The translations under genes and the position numbers were made by a program. The notes beneath the pieces were generated by a model. That model worked only from the letters and a program-made list of their open reading frames with translations, was not told where the DNA came from and did no database searches. Shown here piece after piece: positions 25,207 through 33,967 of a stretch of DNA of 64,000 nt (the first letter of the stretch is position 1; every line of letters starts with the position of its first letter). This stretch comes from Limosilactobacillus oris DSM 4864 (lineage in GTDB: Bacteria; Bacillota; Bacilli; Lactobacillales; Lactobacillaceae). The stretch is from NCBI RefSeq assembly GCF_001434465.1, contig NZ_AZGE01000001.1:186001-250000 (forward strand). The letters run 5' to 3'.

Positions 25207-26211
25207 ATGAGCCAACGTGTAACCATCGGCGATGTTGCCAAGCAGGCCGGTGTTTCCGTAACCACAGTTTCCCGGATTATTAACGGTCACTACGAAAAGA
25301 TGCGGCCGGCCACCAGAGAGCGGGTGGAAGCAGTCATTGACCAGCTGCACTTTGTCCCCACTGCTTCCGCCCAGCGCCTGCGCCAAGACCAGGGCCACGT
25401 TATCGGCGTCCTGGTTGGGGACATTGCTAACCACTTCTCCTCCTTGCTAGCGAAAGGGATTGACGATGTCCTCAAACAGGCTGGCTACGATATCCTCTTA
25501 GTAAATACCAACAATGACCAGGCAACCGAAAAGCGGGCGCTGCAAAGGCTCTACCAGCAGCAGGTCGACGGACTGATCATCCAGCCGGACGCCCGCCACT
25601 TTAAGCAGTTTGCGGGGATGGTCAAGCGTAAGGTTCCGTTGGTAATCGTCGACCGGGAAATTGACGACTTGCCCCTAGGTGTTGCCGCCATTACCAGCGC
25701 CAACCGGGACGCCTGTTTCCGGCTCGGCAAACACCTGGTCGAGCATGGCTATGATAATGTTTTGGCAATCAGCGCGCACTTTGCCGAGGCGTCGGGGCAA
25801 ATTCCCCGCCTGGCTGGATTAGAGGCCGCCGCGACTGAGTACGGCTTAACCTTCCGCAACTTGGAAACACGGGGGCACGACCGCCGCTGGCTGGCGGACC
25901 ACTTCACCCATGAGCTCGCCCAGCTACCCGGTAAGACAGCGGTGATTTCGTTAATGGGGCCGGTCCTGTTCGACCTCCTCGCGATTTTCCAGCAATACCA
26001 CCTGACTTTCCCCGATGATTTTGGCCTAATTAGCTTTGATGACTGGGAATGGTCGCAGTTCGTAGCTAACGGTATCTACCTGCTCAAACAAGACATGGAG
26101 CTAATGGGCAACCTCGCCGCCCAGCGCCTTCTCCAGCAAATTGAGCAGCGCCGGGTAGACGGCTCCACCACCCTGCTCCCGGTCGAAATCGTCGACCGTC
26201 CCTCAATTTAA
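25207..26211 (+). CDS. LacI-family regulator, probably of gluconate genes
   Basis: A 334-residue regulator. The helix-turn-helix TIGDVAKQAGVSVTTVSRII (about 6-25) is followed by the hinge and sugar-binding domain (IGVLVGDIANHFSSLL, then DGLIIQPDA). It resembles the KdgR/GntR subgroup of LacI proteins. It lies 95 bases after gntP beyond a strong terminator, so it has its own transcript, but position argues that it controls gntK-gntP. AAGGATG lies about 10 bases before the ATG. Confidence 0.87.
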   Translation: MSQRVTIGDVAKQAGVSVTTVSRIINGHYEKMRPATRERVEAVIDQLHFVPTASAQRLRQDQGHVIGVLVGDIANHFSSLLAKGIDDVLKQAGYDILLVNTNNDQATEKRALQRLYQQQVDGLIIQPDARHFKQFAGMVKRKVPLVIVDREIDDLPLGVAAITSANRDACFRLGKHLVEHGYDNVLAISAHFAEASGQIPRLAGLEAAATEYGLTFRNLETRGHDRRWLADHFTHELAQLPGKTAVISLMGPVLFDLLAIFQQYHLTFPDDFGLISFDDWEWSQFVANGIYLLKQDMELMGNLAAQRLLQQIEQRRVDGSTTLLPVEIVDRPSI

Positions 26212-26218
26212 AAAATCG

Positions 26219-26430
26219 TGAGAGTGAGAAAAAACACCGAAAATCGGCAGGCAGCTGATTTTCGGTGTTTGTCTTTCGACGCGAAGCTAGCCTCTGGGAA
26301 CCTCCGCAAGGATGGCTAGGTTGGTCAAATGCTGATTTATCAGCGTTTGAACTGCCAGCCAGCTACTGCGCTGAGGCATCATTATCTATAAGGTAACTAA
26401 GAGGTTGAGTTAATTCCTAGCCTCACGATT
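26219..26430 (+). repeat. Dispersed intergenic element, copy B
   Basis: It starts with the same GAGAGTGAGA as copy A. It then holds a terminator hairpin (26234-26273) and an extra hairpin (CTAGCC 26287-26292 with GGCTAG 26314-26319). Next is a 28-base block identical to copy A (26332-26359), AGCTACTGCG, an AT-rich spacer and a closing GAGG...CCTC hairpin. GCTGAT/ATCAGC forms a perfect short hairpin within the shared block. Confidence 0.75.
26234..26273 (+). terminator. Terminator of the gluconate regulator
   Basis: ACACCGAAAATC pairs with GATTTTCGGTGT around an 11-base loop, followed by TTGTCTTT. Confidence 0.85.
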
Positions 26431-26453
26431 TTTATTTTACCAGTTAGTTCAAA

Positions 26454-27389
26454 TTAGCCTTCGAAAGCGTCCGTCAATGGTGGAACCACTTGCTTCTTCC
26501 GGGAAACAACGCCTGGCAGGTTCATCCGGTGGTTGTCGCCCAGCTTGTGGTTGAAGGCCTGTTCAACCTTCTCTGTATCGTCACCGATGACCAGCAGTTC
26601 GGAATCACTGTTCAGGATGTTAGTAGCAATCAGGATGAAGACCTGGTAGCCGTTAGCGTCCATCAATTCACGCATCTTCTTTTCCAGGTCGGCTTGGCGC
26701 TTGAAAACGTCATCCAGTTCAACCGCGTTGACCTGGCCGATCCGCAGCTTGGTACCGCCCAGTTCAAAGGTCTTGGCGTCACCGTCAACGATGTCCGCGT
26801 CAGACTTGGCGTCAACGTCGGCCCCGGCCTTCAGCATTTCCACACCGTACTTCTCGTAGTCGTCAACCCCGGCAATCTTTGCCAGGTGTTCAACGGCTTC
26901 CCGGTCATGGTCAGTCGTCGTTGGTGAGTTTAAGAGCAGGGTGTCAGAAATGATTGCGGACAGCATCATTCCAGCCAGGTTCGCTGGAATATCAATGTGC
27001 TTTTCCTGGAACATTTCAGTCAGGATGGTTGACACACAGCCGTATGGCCGAAAGTTAGCCCACAGCGGTTGAGCAGTGTTAAAGTTGGCGATCCGGTGGT
27101 GGTCAACCAAGTGGGTAACAGTGAGCTTGTCAATGTCGCTAACACTTTGCTGTGGTTCGTTGTGGTCAACCAGCATTACCTTGTCAACTTCGTTTGCCGC
27201 AGTCTTGATAACCCGGGGTGCCTTCATGCCAAACTTGTTCAGGGCAAACTGGGTTTCCGCGTTTGGTTCACCCAGGGCAACGGCTTCCGTCTCGTATCCC
27301 AATTGATTTTGGAAGTATGAGTATGCCATGGCCGCAGTGATGGCATCAGTATCTGGCTTTTGGTGTCCAAAGACTAATTCTTTTTCCAT
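26454..27389 (-). CDS. ppaC: Manganese-dependent inorganic pyrophosphatase (family II)
   Basis: The 311-residue cytosolic DHH-family enzyme hydrolyses pyrophosphate and pulls biosynthetic reactions forward. Metal-binding motifs GHQKPDTDA (about 6-14), MLVDHNE (about 72) and VDHHR (about 95) are intact, and the C-terminal DHHA2 domain ends in [10 protein letters not shown]. No CBS/DRTGG insert is present. The ATG at 27389 has GGAGG about 10 bases upstream; an in-frame start at 27428 has no site. The hairpin at the end of intergenic copy B probably terminates it. Confidence 0.94.
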   Translation of the reverse strand: MEKELVFGHQKPDTDAITAAMAYSYFQNQLGYETEAVALGEPNAETQFALNKFGMKAPRVIKTAANEVDKVMLVDHNEPQQSVSDIDKLTVTHLVDHHRIANFNTAQPLWANFRPYGCVSTILTEMFQEKHIDIPANLAGMMLSAIISDTLLLNSPTTTDHDREAVEHLAKIAGVDDYEKYGVEMLKAGADVDAKSDADIVDGDAKTFELGGTKLRIGQVNAVELDDVFKRQADLEKKMRELMDANGYQVFILIATNILNSDSELLVIGDDTEKVEQAFNHKLGDNHRMNLPGVVSRKKQVVPPLTDAFEG

Positions 27390-27486
27390 AAAGTAATTCC
27401 TCCAATTTATCCCCCACCGGTCCAACACCCGGCGGCAGGATTATTCATTCACTATTCTATCATGATTCCGGTAATGGTGCGGGCAA

Positions 27487-27963
27487 TTAGTGGATTATTT
27501 CTGCCCGGTGCCGGTGAAAGTAATCCCTCGCCACCGTCCACATGACCGCATGCTGCTGGTTAAAAAAGCGGGGTGGCTGCCCATCCAGCGGGAAGCGGGC
27601 CGTCCGTACCGTTTCCGTAGCCTTGACCGGGTAACTATTCTGCTCAAGTTCCCGGACTAGGTAGAAAGCATTGACGGGCTGCACCTGGTCCCCATTCGGG
27701 TAAGTATATAAGTCACCGTCCTGGAGTTTCAGGAGCTTCACCGGTGCCACCACTACCCCGGCGTCTTCTTTAAATTCCCGGACGACGGTCTGACCAAAGC
27801 TTTCGCCATAATCCATGTAGCCGCCGGGGAACCCCCAATCACCGGTGTCCGCCCGCTCCTGCAAGAGAATAGCACCATCTTTGTCAATCAAGGCTCCCGA
27901 CGCACTGGTTAAAATCAAGGGCCGGTGGCCAACTAGGGCCCGCAAGTCTGCAATATACGCCAT
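27487..27963 (-). CDS. Nudix hydrolase
   Basis: A 158-residue Nudix-fold pyrophosphohydrolase. The Nudix box is GYMDYGESFGQTVVREFKEDAG (about 60-81), with the second Glu of the EE pair replaced by Asp, a tolerated change. The substrate is not evident; ADP-ribose or nucleoside diphosphate derivatives are typical. AGGAGGG lies 7 bases before the ATG at 27963. It follows the DUF1836 gene by 12 bases, so the two form an operon. Confidence 0.87.
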   Translation of the reverse strand: MAYIADLRALVGHRPLILTSASGALIDKDGAILLQERADTGDWGFPGGYMDYGESFGQTVVREFKEDAGVVVAPVKLLKLQDGDLYTYPNGDQVQPVNAFYLVRELEQNSYPVKATETVRTARFPLDGQPPRFFNQQHAVMWTVARDYFHRHRAEIIH

Positions 27964-27975
27964 CAAGCATCCCTC

Positions 27976-28494
27976 CTAGGAATTATGATTCTGCCGCGCC
28001 TGGTCAAGGTAGGATTGCCAGTAGAGCTGGCAGCTGACCATCCACAACAGCTTATCCAGAGCGGCCTTCTCATCCGAGTCATCGGTTCCAATCGGGGCTA
28101 GGTCGGGGCGTAAGCCAAAGACATACTGGTAGTCTTCTTCCAGGCGGGCGCAAAAGTAGTCGTAGGCCGCGGCGAGGTCGTGGTTCCGTGCCTGGACTTG
28201 CAGTAAAAAGCGCAGGTCGTCAAAGGTAGCGACCCGCCGGCACGCCGCCATAAAAATCAAAGCAGCAAGTTGGTCCCGGTCATATTGCCGCTGGTGGGAA
28301 TGACCAACAATCCCCCGCTTTACGTAACTGCTAACGGTCCCCGTGGAAATGTGCAGGGGTGCCAGGCCATCAAAGGTCTGGTTTAAATAGCGGGTTACCT
28401 GTTCTAAGTAGAGTCCTAGTCGTGGTAAATCGTCGTAGCGCGGCATAATCAGCTCCTGGGTCGCACTCCGCATTTGCCGTCTGATAATTCCCAT
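27976..28494 (-). CDS. DUF1836 protein with MerR-like helix-turn-helix
   Basis: A 172-residue protein with the DUF1836 core: a predicted DNA-binding helix pair in STGTVSSYVKRGIVGHSHQRQYDRDQLAALIFM (about 50-82). Its partner is unknown. It lies just downstream of parC and just upstream of the Nudix gene on the same strand. The ATG at 28494 has GAGGGGTG before it. A second in-frame ATG at 28446, with AGGAG 6 bases upstream, is an equally reasonable start and begins at the conserved domain. Confidence 0.75.
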   Translation of the reverse strand: MGIIRRQMRSATQELIMPRYDDLPRLGLYLEQVTRYLNQTFDGLAPLHISTGTVSSYVKRGIVGHSHQRQYDRDQLAALIFMAACRRVATFDDLRFLLQVQARNHDLAAAYDYFCARLEEDYQYVFGLRPDLAPIGTDDSDEKAALDKLLWMVSCQLYWQSYLDQARQNHNS

Positions 28495-28527
28495 CAAATC
28501 ACCCCTCTAAATTCCGCGACTTTAATG

Positions 28528-31005
28528 TTAGTTCCGCAGGAGCGGCTCCTGCTCCCCTTCATGGAGGATATTGGTTTCTTTAACCCGGATTTTGACCGGC
28601 GTCCCTTGAGTTTCAGTATCAATTACAAAGGTGCCGTTCGACTTAATAGAACCAAGATGGTGGTCAGCAACCGCCACGTCTTGGAATTGTGGCCGATCAG
28701 TAATAACCTCAAAGGTCCCCGCAAAGTCAGCGTCATAGGCCAAAAAGTCCGCGATCTTGTGCGGGTGACTCTTGAGTCGGTGCAGGACCAGCTCGCCACG
28801 CCGGGCCCGGGCACCGACCGCAATCTCGTCAATCGGCATTTCCTTAAAGGCCCCACGCTGAGTAATTGAGGCGACCCGTTGACCATCCTTAACCAATACC
28901 AGGTCAGCCAAAGCATCGTCATCCTTTAAATTAATCGCTCGTACACCGGCCGTGCGCAGTCCCGTAACTGGGACGTCGGCTACATCAAAGCGGACCGCAT
29001 ACCCTTCCCGGCTGATCGCCAGGAGGGAGCGGTTTTCATCCGTCGGTTCGTAGTAGTCCACGCTGATTACCGTCGCATCCTTACTCTTGAGCTTCACCGC
29101 CATGCTGGCATGACTCTTGTAGCGAGAACCAGGCTGGTAGTCCTTGTAAGCAGACTGTTTAACCTGGCCGTCAGACGTCCCGAAAATAAAGGACCCTGGC
29201 AGGTCAAGTTTATCAAAGACCATCGCCTTGATAATTTCCTCGTTCTCCGCAAGGCCGATCGTCTGTGAAATATGCTCCCCGGTATCCTTCCAGCGAACGT
29301 CCGCTAGTTCGTGAACCGGCCGGTAAATCACGTGGCCCCGGTTCGTAAACATGAAGAGGTGGGCTAATGTATTGGTCTGGGTAATCAGCAGCGGGTAGTC
29401 GTCCTCCCGCAGGCCATCTTCGTCCAGTGAGGAGGCCTTAAAGGACCGGATACTGCTCCGCTTGATGTAGCCAGCATGGGAAACAAGCACCACCACGTCT
29501 TCGTTAGCCACCGTGACCTTGGTGTCGATTTCCAGTTTCTCAACCTGGTTCTCAATTTGGGTACGCCTTGGGTTGCCAAACTCCTTCTTGACCGCCTGCA
29601 TTTCCCGGCGAACAACCTTTGACAATTCTTCATCGTCGCTCAGGATCAGCTGGTATTCGTCAATCAGGTCGGTCAGGTGCTGCTGTTCATCCTCCAGCTC
29701 CGTGACGTCGGTGTTGGTCAACCGGTACAGCTGCAGGGTTACGATTGCTTCGGCCTGGACATCGGTAAAGGCGTACTGGTCAATCAGGTTCTGCTTGGCG
29801 TCCTTCCGGTTCTTGCTGGCCCGGATAGTCTTAATGACCTGGTCGAGGATGGACAAGGCCTTGATTAACCCCTCGACAATATGAAGCCGACGCTGGGCCT
29901 TATCAAGGTTATAGCTGGTCCGCCGGCGGACGACTTCTTTTTGAAAGGCCAGGTAAGAGGTCAGAATGTGCTTCAAACCGACCCGCATTGGCCGCTGGTC
30001 ATCAATTGCCACCATATTGAAGTTGTAGTTGATCTGCAGATCAGTGTTTTTCAAAAGGTAGTTTAAGATCCCGTTGGCATTAGTGTTCCGCTTGAGCTCA
30101 ATTGCGATCCGCAAGCCGCTCCGGTCGGTTTCATCCCGCGCTTCAACGATTCCTTCCACCTTCTTGGCTAAGCGGAGGTCGTTAATCCGTTTAACCAGCT
30201 GGGCCTTGTTGACTTCGTACGGAATCTCCGTCACGTTAATCTGCTGGCGCCCGCCGCGCAGGGTTTCGATTTCTGTCTTGGCCCGGACAACGATCCGGCC
30301 GCGGCCGGTCTGGTAGGCTTTCTTGATGCCATCAGCCCCCTGCACAATCCCGCCGGTCGGGAAGTCGGGACCGGGGATAAACTCCATCAGCTTCTCTAAG
30401 CTAGCGTCAGGGTGCTTGATGAGGTAGATCAAGGCATCGAGTACCTCGCCCAGGTTGTGGGTCGGGATTTCGGTCGCATAACCAGCGGAAATCCCGGTTG
30501 CCCCGTTGACCAGCAGGTTGGGAATCCGGGCCGGCAAGACGGTCGGTTCCTTTTCGGTATCATCGAAGTTCAGGGTCATTTCGACCGTGTCCTTGTCAAT
30601 ATCCTGGAGCATCAGGCCGGCAATTTTGCTTAGCCGGGCCTCAGTATACCGCATTGCCGCGGCGGGGTCCCCATCCATCGAACCGTTATTACCGTGCATT
30701 TCTACCAGTGGTTCACGGAGCTTCCAATCCTGACTAAGGCGAACGAGGGCCTCATAAATCGAACTGTCCCCGTGGGGGTGAAAGTTCCCCATGACGTTAC
30801 CGACGGACTTGGCGGACTTCCGAAAGCCCTTGTCATAGGTATTGCCATCCTTATTCATCGCGTATAGGATCCGCCGTTGAACCGGCTTGAGGCCATCACG
30901 GATATCTGGCAGGGCCCGTTCCTGAATGATGGATTTTGAATAACGGCCGAACCGCTCACCCATGAGCCGTTCAAGCGACATTGTTTCAATTTTTGCGTCT
31001 CTCAC
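28528..31005 (-). CDS. parC: DNA topoisomerase IV subunit A
   Basis: The 825-residue type IIA topoisomerase breakage-reunion subunit decatenates daughter chromosomes with ParE. The active-site Tyr is in AAMRYTEARLS (about 115-125). The quinolone-determining region reads HPHGDSSIYEALVR with the wild-type Ser and Glu. The C-terminal beta-propeller region begins near residue 490. The start is GTG at 31005 with GAGGAAGG about 10 bases upstream. It lies 22 bases after parE, forming the usual parE-parC operon. Confidence 0.94.
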   Translation of the reverse strand: MRDAKIETMSLERLMGERFGRYSKSIIQERALPDIRDGLKPVQRRILYAMNKDGNTYDKGFRKSAKSVGNVMGNFHPHGDSSIYEALVRLSQDWKLREPLVEMHGNNGSMDGDPAAAMRYTEARLSKIAGLMLQDIDKDTVEMTLNFDDTEKEPTVLPARIPNLLVNGATGISAGYATEIPTHNLGEVLDALIYLIKHPDASLEKLMEFIPGPDFPTGGIVQGADGIKKAYQTGRGRIVVRAKTEIETLRGGRQQINVTEIPYEVNKAQLVKRINDLRLAKKVEGIVEARDETDRSGLRIAIELKRNTNANGILNYLLKNTDLQINYNFNMVAIDDQRPMRVGLKHILTSYLAFQKEVVRRRTSYNLDKAQRRLHIVEGLIKALSILDQVIKTIRASKNRKDAKQNLIDQYAFTDVQAEAIVTLQLYRLTNTDVTELEDEQQHLTDLIDEYQLILSDDEELSKVVRREMQAVKKEFGNPRRTQIENQVEKLEIDTKVTVANEDVVVLVSHAGYIKRSSIRSFKASSLDEDGLREDDYPLLITQTNTLAHLFMFTNRGHVIYRPVHELADVRWKDTGEHISQTIGLAENEEIIKAMVFDKLDLPGSFIFGTSDGQVKQSAYKDYQPGSRYKSHASMAVKLKSKDATVISVDYYEPTDENRSLLAISREGYAVRFDVADVPVTGLRTAGVRAINLKDDDALADLVLVKDGQRVASITQRGAFKEMPIDEIAVGARARRGELVLHRLKSHPHKIADFLAYDADFAGTFEVITDRPQFQDVAVADHHLGSIKSNGTFVIDTETQGTPVKIRVKETNILHEGEQEPLLRN

Positions 31006-31027
31006 GAAACTGATTCCTTCCTCTCAC

Positions 31028-33004
31028 TTATTGGTTAAGGTGCTTTTTGCTGGCAACTAACTCATCGGATTCCTGGTCATCACTCAGGGTAAATTGAACG
31101 TTTTCTTCAATCCACTCCCGCCGTGGTTCCACTTTATTCCCCATCAGGGTCGTCACCCGCCGTTCTGCCAGCTCAGCGTCTTCAATCCGTACCCGGATCA
31201 GCGTCCGCGTTTCCGGATTCATCGTTGTTTCCCAGAGCTGGTCGGCATTCATTTCCCCCAGCCCCTTAAACCGCTGCAACTGGGCCGTCTTGCCCATCCG
31301 TTTGGTCAGCTTAGTCAGTTCATCGTTGGTCCAGGCGTAGGTAATCTTCGTCTTCGCGCCCTTTCCCTGCTGGAGACGGTAGAGAGGTGGCAGGGCAATG
31401 TAGACCTTGCCCGCCTCGATCATCGGCCGCATATACTTGTAGAAGAAGGTCAGCAGGAGGATTTGAATGTGGGCCCCATCATCATCGGCATCGGTCATGA
31501 TAATGATCTTGTCGTAGTTGGAGTCGTCAACGTCAAATTCGGATCCGGCACCGGCACCAACGGTATAGATGATTGTGTTCAGCTCCTCGTTTTTCAGCAC
31601 GTCGTCGAGCTTCGCCTTTTCAGTGTTCAGCACCTTTCCACGAAGGGGCAGGATTGCCTGGTACTTCCGGTCACGGCCTTGCTTAGCCGACCCGCCGGCA
31701 GAATCCCCTTCGACCAGGAAGAGTTCATTCTTGTTAGCGTTCTTCGACTGGGCAGGGGTGAGCTTACCGGACAGGTTTCGTTCCTTCCGGCTCTTCCGCT
31801 TGCCACCCCGGGCCTGGTTGCGGGCCTTCCGCGCCGCCTCCCGGGCTTCCCGAGCTTTGAGTGCCTTTCTGATTAGCATCTGGGCGAAGTCGCCATTTTC
31901 CATCAAGGCATAGTTGAGCTGCTCGCTGACGATCGTATCGACGATTTTGCGAGCTTCCGGTGTTCCCAGCTTATCCTTGGTCTGGCCTTCAAACTGGAGG
32001 AGCCGTTCTGGAATGCGGACTGAGATGACCGCCGTCAGCCCCTCCCGGACGTCGCTACCCTCGAGGTTTTTATCGTTAGCCTTCAGGAGGCCAACCCGTT
32101 TGGCATACTCATTAAAGGTCTTGGTCCAGGCGCTGCGAAATCCTGCTTCGTGGGTCCCACCATCTGGCGTCCGCACATTGTTGACAAAGGAGAGTAGGTT
32201 TTCGGAATAACCGTCATTGTACTGGGCAGCGACTTCGACCTCGACCCCTTGATCCTTACCATCAAAGTAAAGGGTCTTGCCCAGGGTGTCTTTCCCCTCG
32301 TTGAGGTAGGAAACGAACTCCTGGATTCCGTCATTAAATTGGAAGACGTTTTCCTGCTCCTGGCCCGGACGCTTGTCAGTCAGGACAATCTTGATTCCCT
32401 TGAGCAGGAATGCCGATTCCCGCAGACGGTTTGCTAAAGTATTATAGTCGTAAGTTGTGGTTGTGAAAATGGCCGGATCCGGCTTAAAGGTTACAGTTGT
32501 CCCGCTATCCGCCCGGGTCTTGCCCAGCTTTTTCAGGGTCCCAACTGGTTGCCCACCATTCTTAAATTTTTCCTGGTAGCGAACATGGTCCCGCACAATC
32601 GTCAACGTTAAGTTGGTTGATAGGGCGTTCACTACCGAGGCCCCGACCCCGTGCAGACCACCAGAGGTCTTGTAGCCATCGGCCTGGCCAAACTTACCAC
32701 CAGCATGAAGGACCGTCATGATAACTTCTGGCGTGGGTTTACCCGAGGCGTGCATCCCCACGGGCATCCCCCGACCATGGTCCTGAACCGTAATCGAATT
32801 GTCGGCCTCAATGGTCACGTTGATTTCGTCACCATAGCCAGAAAGAGCTTCATCCACCGCGTTATCGACGATTTCGTAAACTAAGTGGTGCAGCCCCCGG
32901 CTATCGGTCGAGCCGATATACATTCCCGGCCGCTTGCGAACGGCTTCCAGACCCTTCAAGACCTGGATTGATGATTCATCGTATTTTACTTTCTTCGTGG
33001 TCAC
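31028..33004 (-). CDS. parE: DNA topoisomerase IV subunit B
   Basis: The 658-residue ATPase subunit carries the GHKL motifs EIVDNAVDEAL, DHGRGMP and GGLHGVGASVVNA, and the TOPRIM block LVEGDSAGGSAKQGR with DADDDGAHI. The start is GTG at 33004 because GGGAGG lies 7 bases upstream and VTTKKVKYDESSIQVL is the usual N terminus; the frame runs further upstream without a site. It is divergent from plsY, as in many Firmicutes, which supports parE over gyrB. Confidence 0.94.
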   Translation of the reverse strand: MTTKKVKYDESSIQVLKGLEAVRKRPGMYIGSTDSRGLHHLVYEIVDNAVDEALSGYGDEINVTIEADNSITVQDHGRGMPVGMHASGKPTPEVIMTVLHAGGKFGQADGYKTSGGLHGVGASVVNALSTNLTLTIVRDHVRYQEKFKNGGQPVGTLKKLGKTRADSGTTVTFKPDPAIFTTTTYDYNTLANRLRESAFLLKGIKIVLTDKRPGQEQENVFQFNDGIQEFVSYLNEGKDTLGKTLYFDGKDQGVEVEVAAQYNDGYSENLLSFVNNVRTPDGGTHEAGFRSAWTKTFNEYAKRVGLLKANDKNLEGSDVREGLTAVISVRIPERLLQFEGQTKDKLGTPEARKIVDTIVSEQLNYALMENGDFAQMLIRKALKAREAREAARKARNQARGGKRKSRKERNLSGKLTPAQSKNANKNELFLVEGDSAGGSAKQGRDRKYQAILPLRGKVLNTEKAKLDDVLKNEELNTIIYTVGAGAGSEFDVDDSNYDKIIIMTDADDDGAHIQILLLTFFYKYMRPMIEAGKVYIALPPLYRLQQGKGAKTKITYAWTNDELTKLTKRMGKTAQLQRFKGLGEMNADQLWETTMNPETRTLIRVRIEDAELAERRVTTLMGNKVEPRREWIEENVQFTLSDDQESDELVASKKHLNQ

Positions 33005-33050
33005 AAAATGACCTCCCATATCGCGTTTTGAACAGATGTTCGATAGTTGA

Positions 33051-33079
33051 ATTTTATCATGACTGCTAGTGCTTGGCAA
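33051..33079 (-). promoter_or_regulatory. Promoter of parE-parC
   Basis: On the minus strand, TTGCCA (33074-33079), 17 bases, then TAAAAT (33051-33056), about 45 bases before the parE start. Confidence 0.7.
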
Positions 33080-33162
33080 TCCTAGCCAGCAGCGCCGATA
33101 AATTGTTACAATATTGATAATAACTCAAATTAAAGCTATTTCGCAAACTCCAATCTCATTTT

Positions 33163-33188
33163 TAGTCTGAGAAACTACCGCCAGACTA
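33163..33188. promoter_or_regulatory. Inverted repeat upstream of plsY
   Basis: TAGTCTG (33163-33169) and CAGACTA (33182-33188) form perfect 7-base arms around 12 bases, about 55 bases before the plsY start. It could be an operator. Confidence 0.4.
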
Positions 33189-33241
33189 GAATTCATGGTA
33201 TCCTAATACTTTGACAAGCACATTATTGAGGTGAATTAAAG

Positions 33242-33871
33242 ATGACGTTCGAAATATGGGGGATGATTATCATCGCCTACTTGCTCGGTTCTATCCCGTC
33301 AGGCTTATGGATCGGGCGTATTTTCTACCACAAGGACATTCGAAAGCTGGGAAGTGGCAACATCGGTACTACTAATACCTTCCGTACGCTAGGCCCGGCA
33401 GCTGGGACCGTCGTCCTCTTCATGGACGTCCTCAAGGGAACGCTGGCTGCCAGTCAGCCCTACCTGCTGGGGGTTAGCCACAGTGTCAACCCGCTGCTGA
33501 TTGGGCTCTTCGCCTCACTCGGCCACACGGTTTCCATTTTCGACCACTTTCACGGCGGCAAAGCGGTGGCGACCAGCGCAGGGATCTTGCTGGCATATAA
33601 CCCGCCGCTCTTTGGCATTGCCTGCCTGATTTTTATCGGCACCCTTCTCCTGTCGTCGATGGCGAGTGCTGCCAGCATCGTCGGGATCACCTCAATTTTC
33701 ATCATTGCCCTTTGTGAGCGAGACCTGGTTCTCTCACTCGTCGCTGGTATTCTGACAGTTCTGGTAGTCTACCGGCACAAGGGAAATATTAAGCGAATCA
33801 TCACCGGCAAAGAGTCGATGGTTCACTTTGGACTGGGGCATTACCTGCGAGAAAAGAACCGTGAGAAATAG
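33242..33871 (+). CDS. plsY: Glycerol-3-phosphate acyltransferase PlsY
   Basis: The 209-residue membrane enzyme transfers acyl groups from acyl-phosphate to glycerol 3-phosphate, the first step of phospholipid synthesis. The three family motifs are present: GSIPSGLW (about 16-23), [12 protein letters not shown] (about 37-48) and [21 protein letters not shown] (about 94-114). Five membrane segments are visible. GAGGTG precedes the ATG. It is a single gene divergent from parE and ends in a strong bidirectional terminator. Confidence 0.95.
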   Translation: MTFEIWGMIIIAYLLGSIPSGLWIGRIFYHKDIRKLGSGNIGTTNTFRTLGPAAGTVVLFMDVLKGTLAASQPYLLGVSHSVNPLLIGLFASLGHTVSIFDHFHGGKAVATSAGILLAYNPPLFGIACLIFIGTLLLSSMASAASIVGITSIFIIALCERDLVLSLVAGILTVLVVYRHKGNIKRIITGKESMVHFGLGHYLREKNREK

Positions 33872-33908
33872 AAGTTAGTGTTTGAACGCATAACTAACAG
33901 CAATTGGA

Positions 33909-33948
33909 AAAGGGAAGCAAAATCCAAACCAGATTTTGCTTCCCTTTT
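33909..33948. terminator. Bidirectional terminator plsY / epimerase
   Basis: AAGGGAAGCAAAATC pairs perfectly with its complement around CAAACCA, followed by T6 on the plus strand. Confidence 0.93.
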
Positions 33949-33967
33949 TTGTTGATTACTAGCTTGT

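Noticed and set aside
28528-31005. Fluoroquinolone resistance mutation in parC
   Set aside because: The key Ser and Glu in GDSSIYEAL are the wild-type residues.
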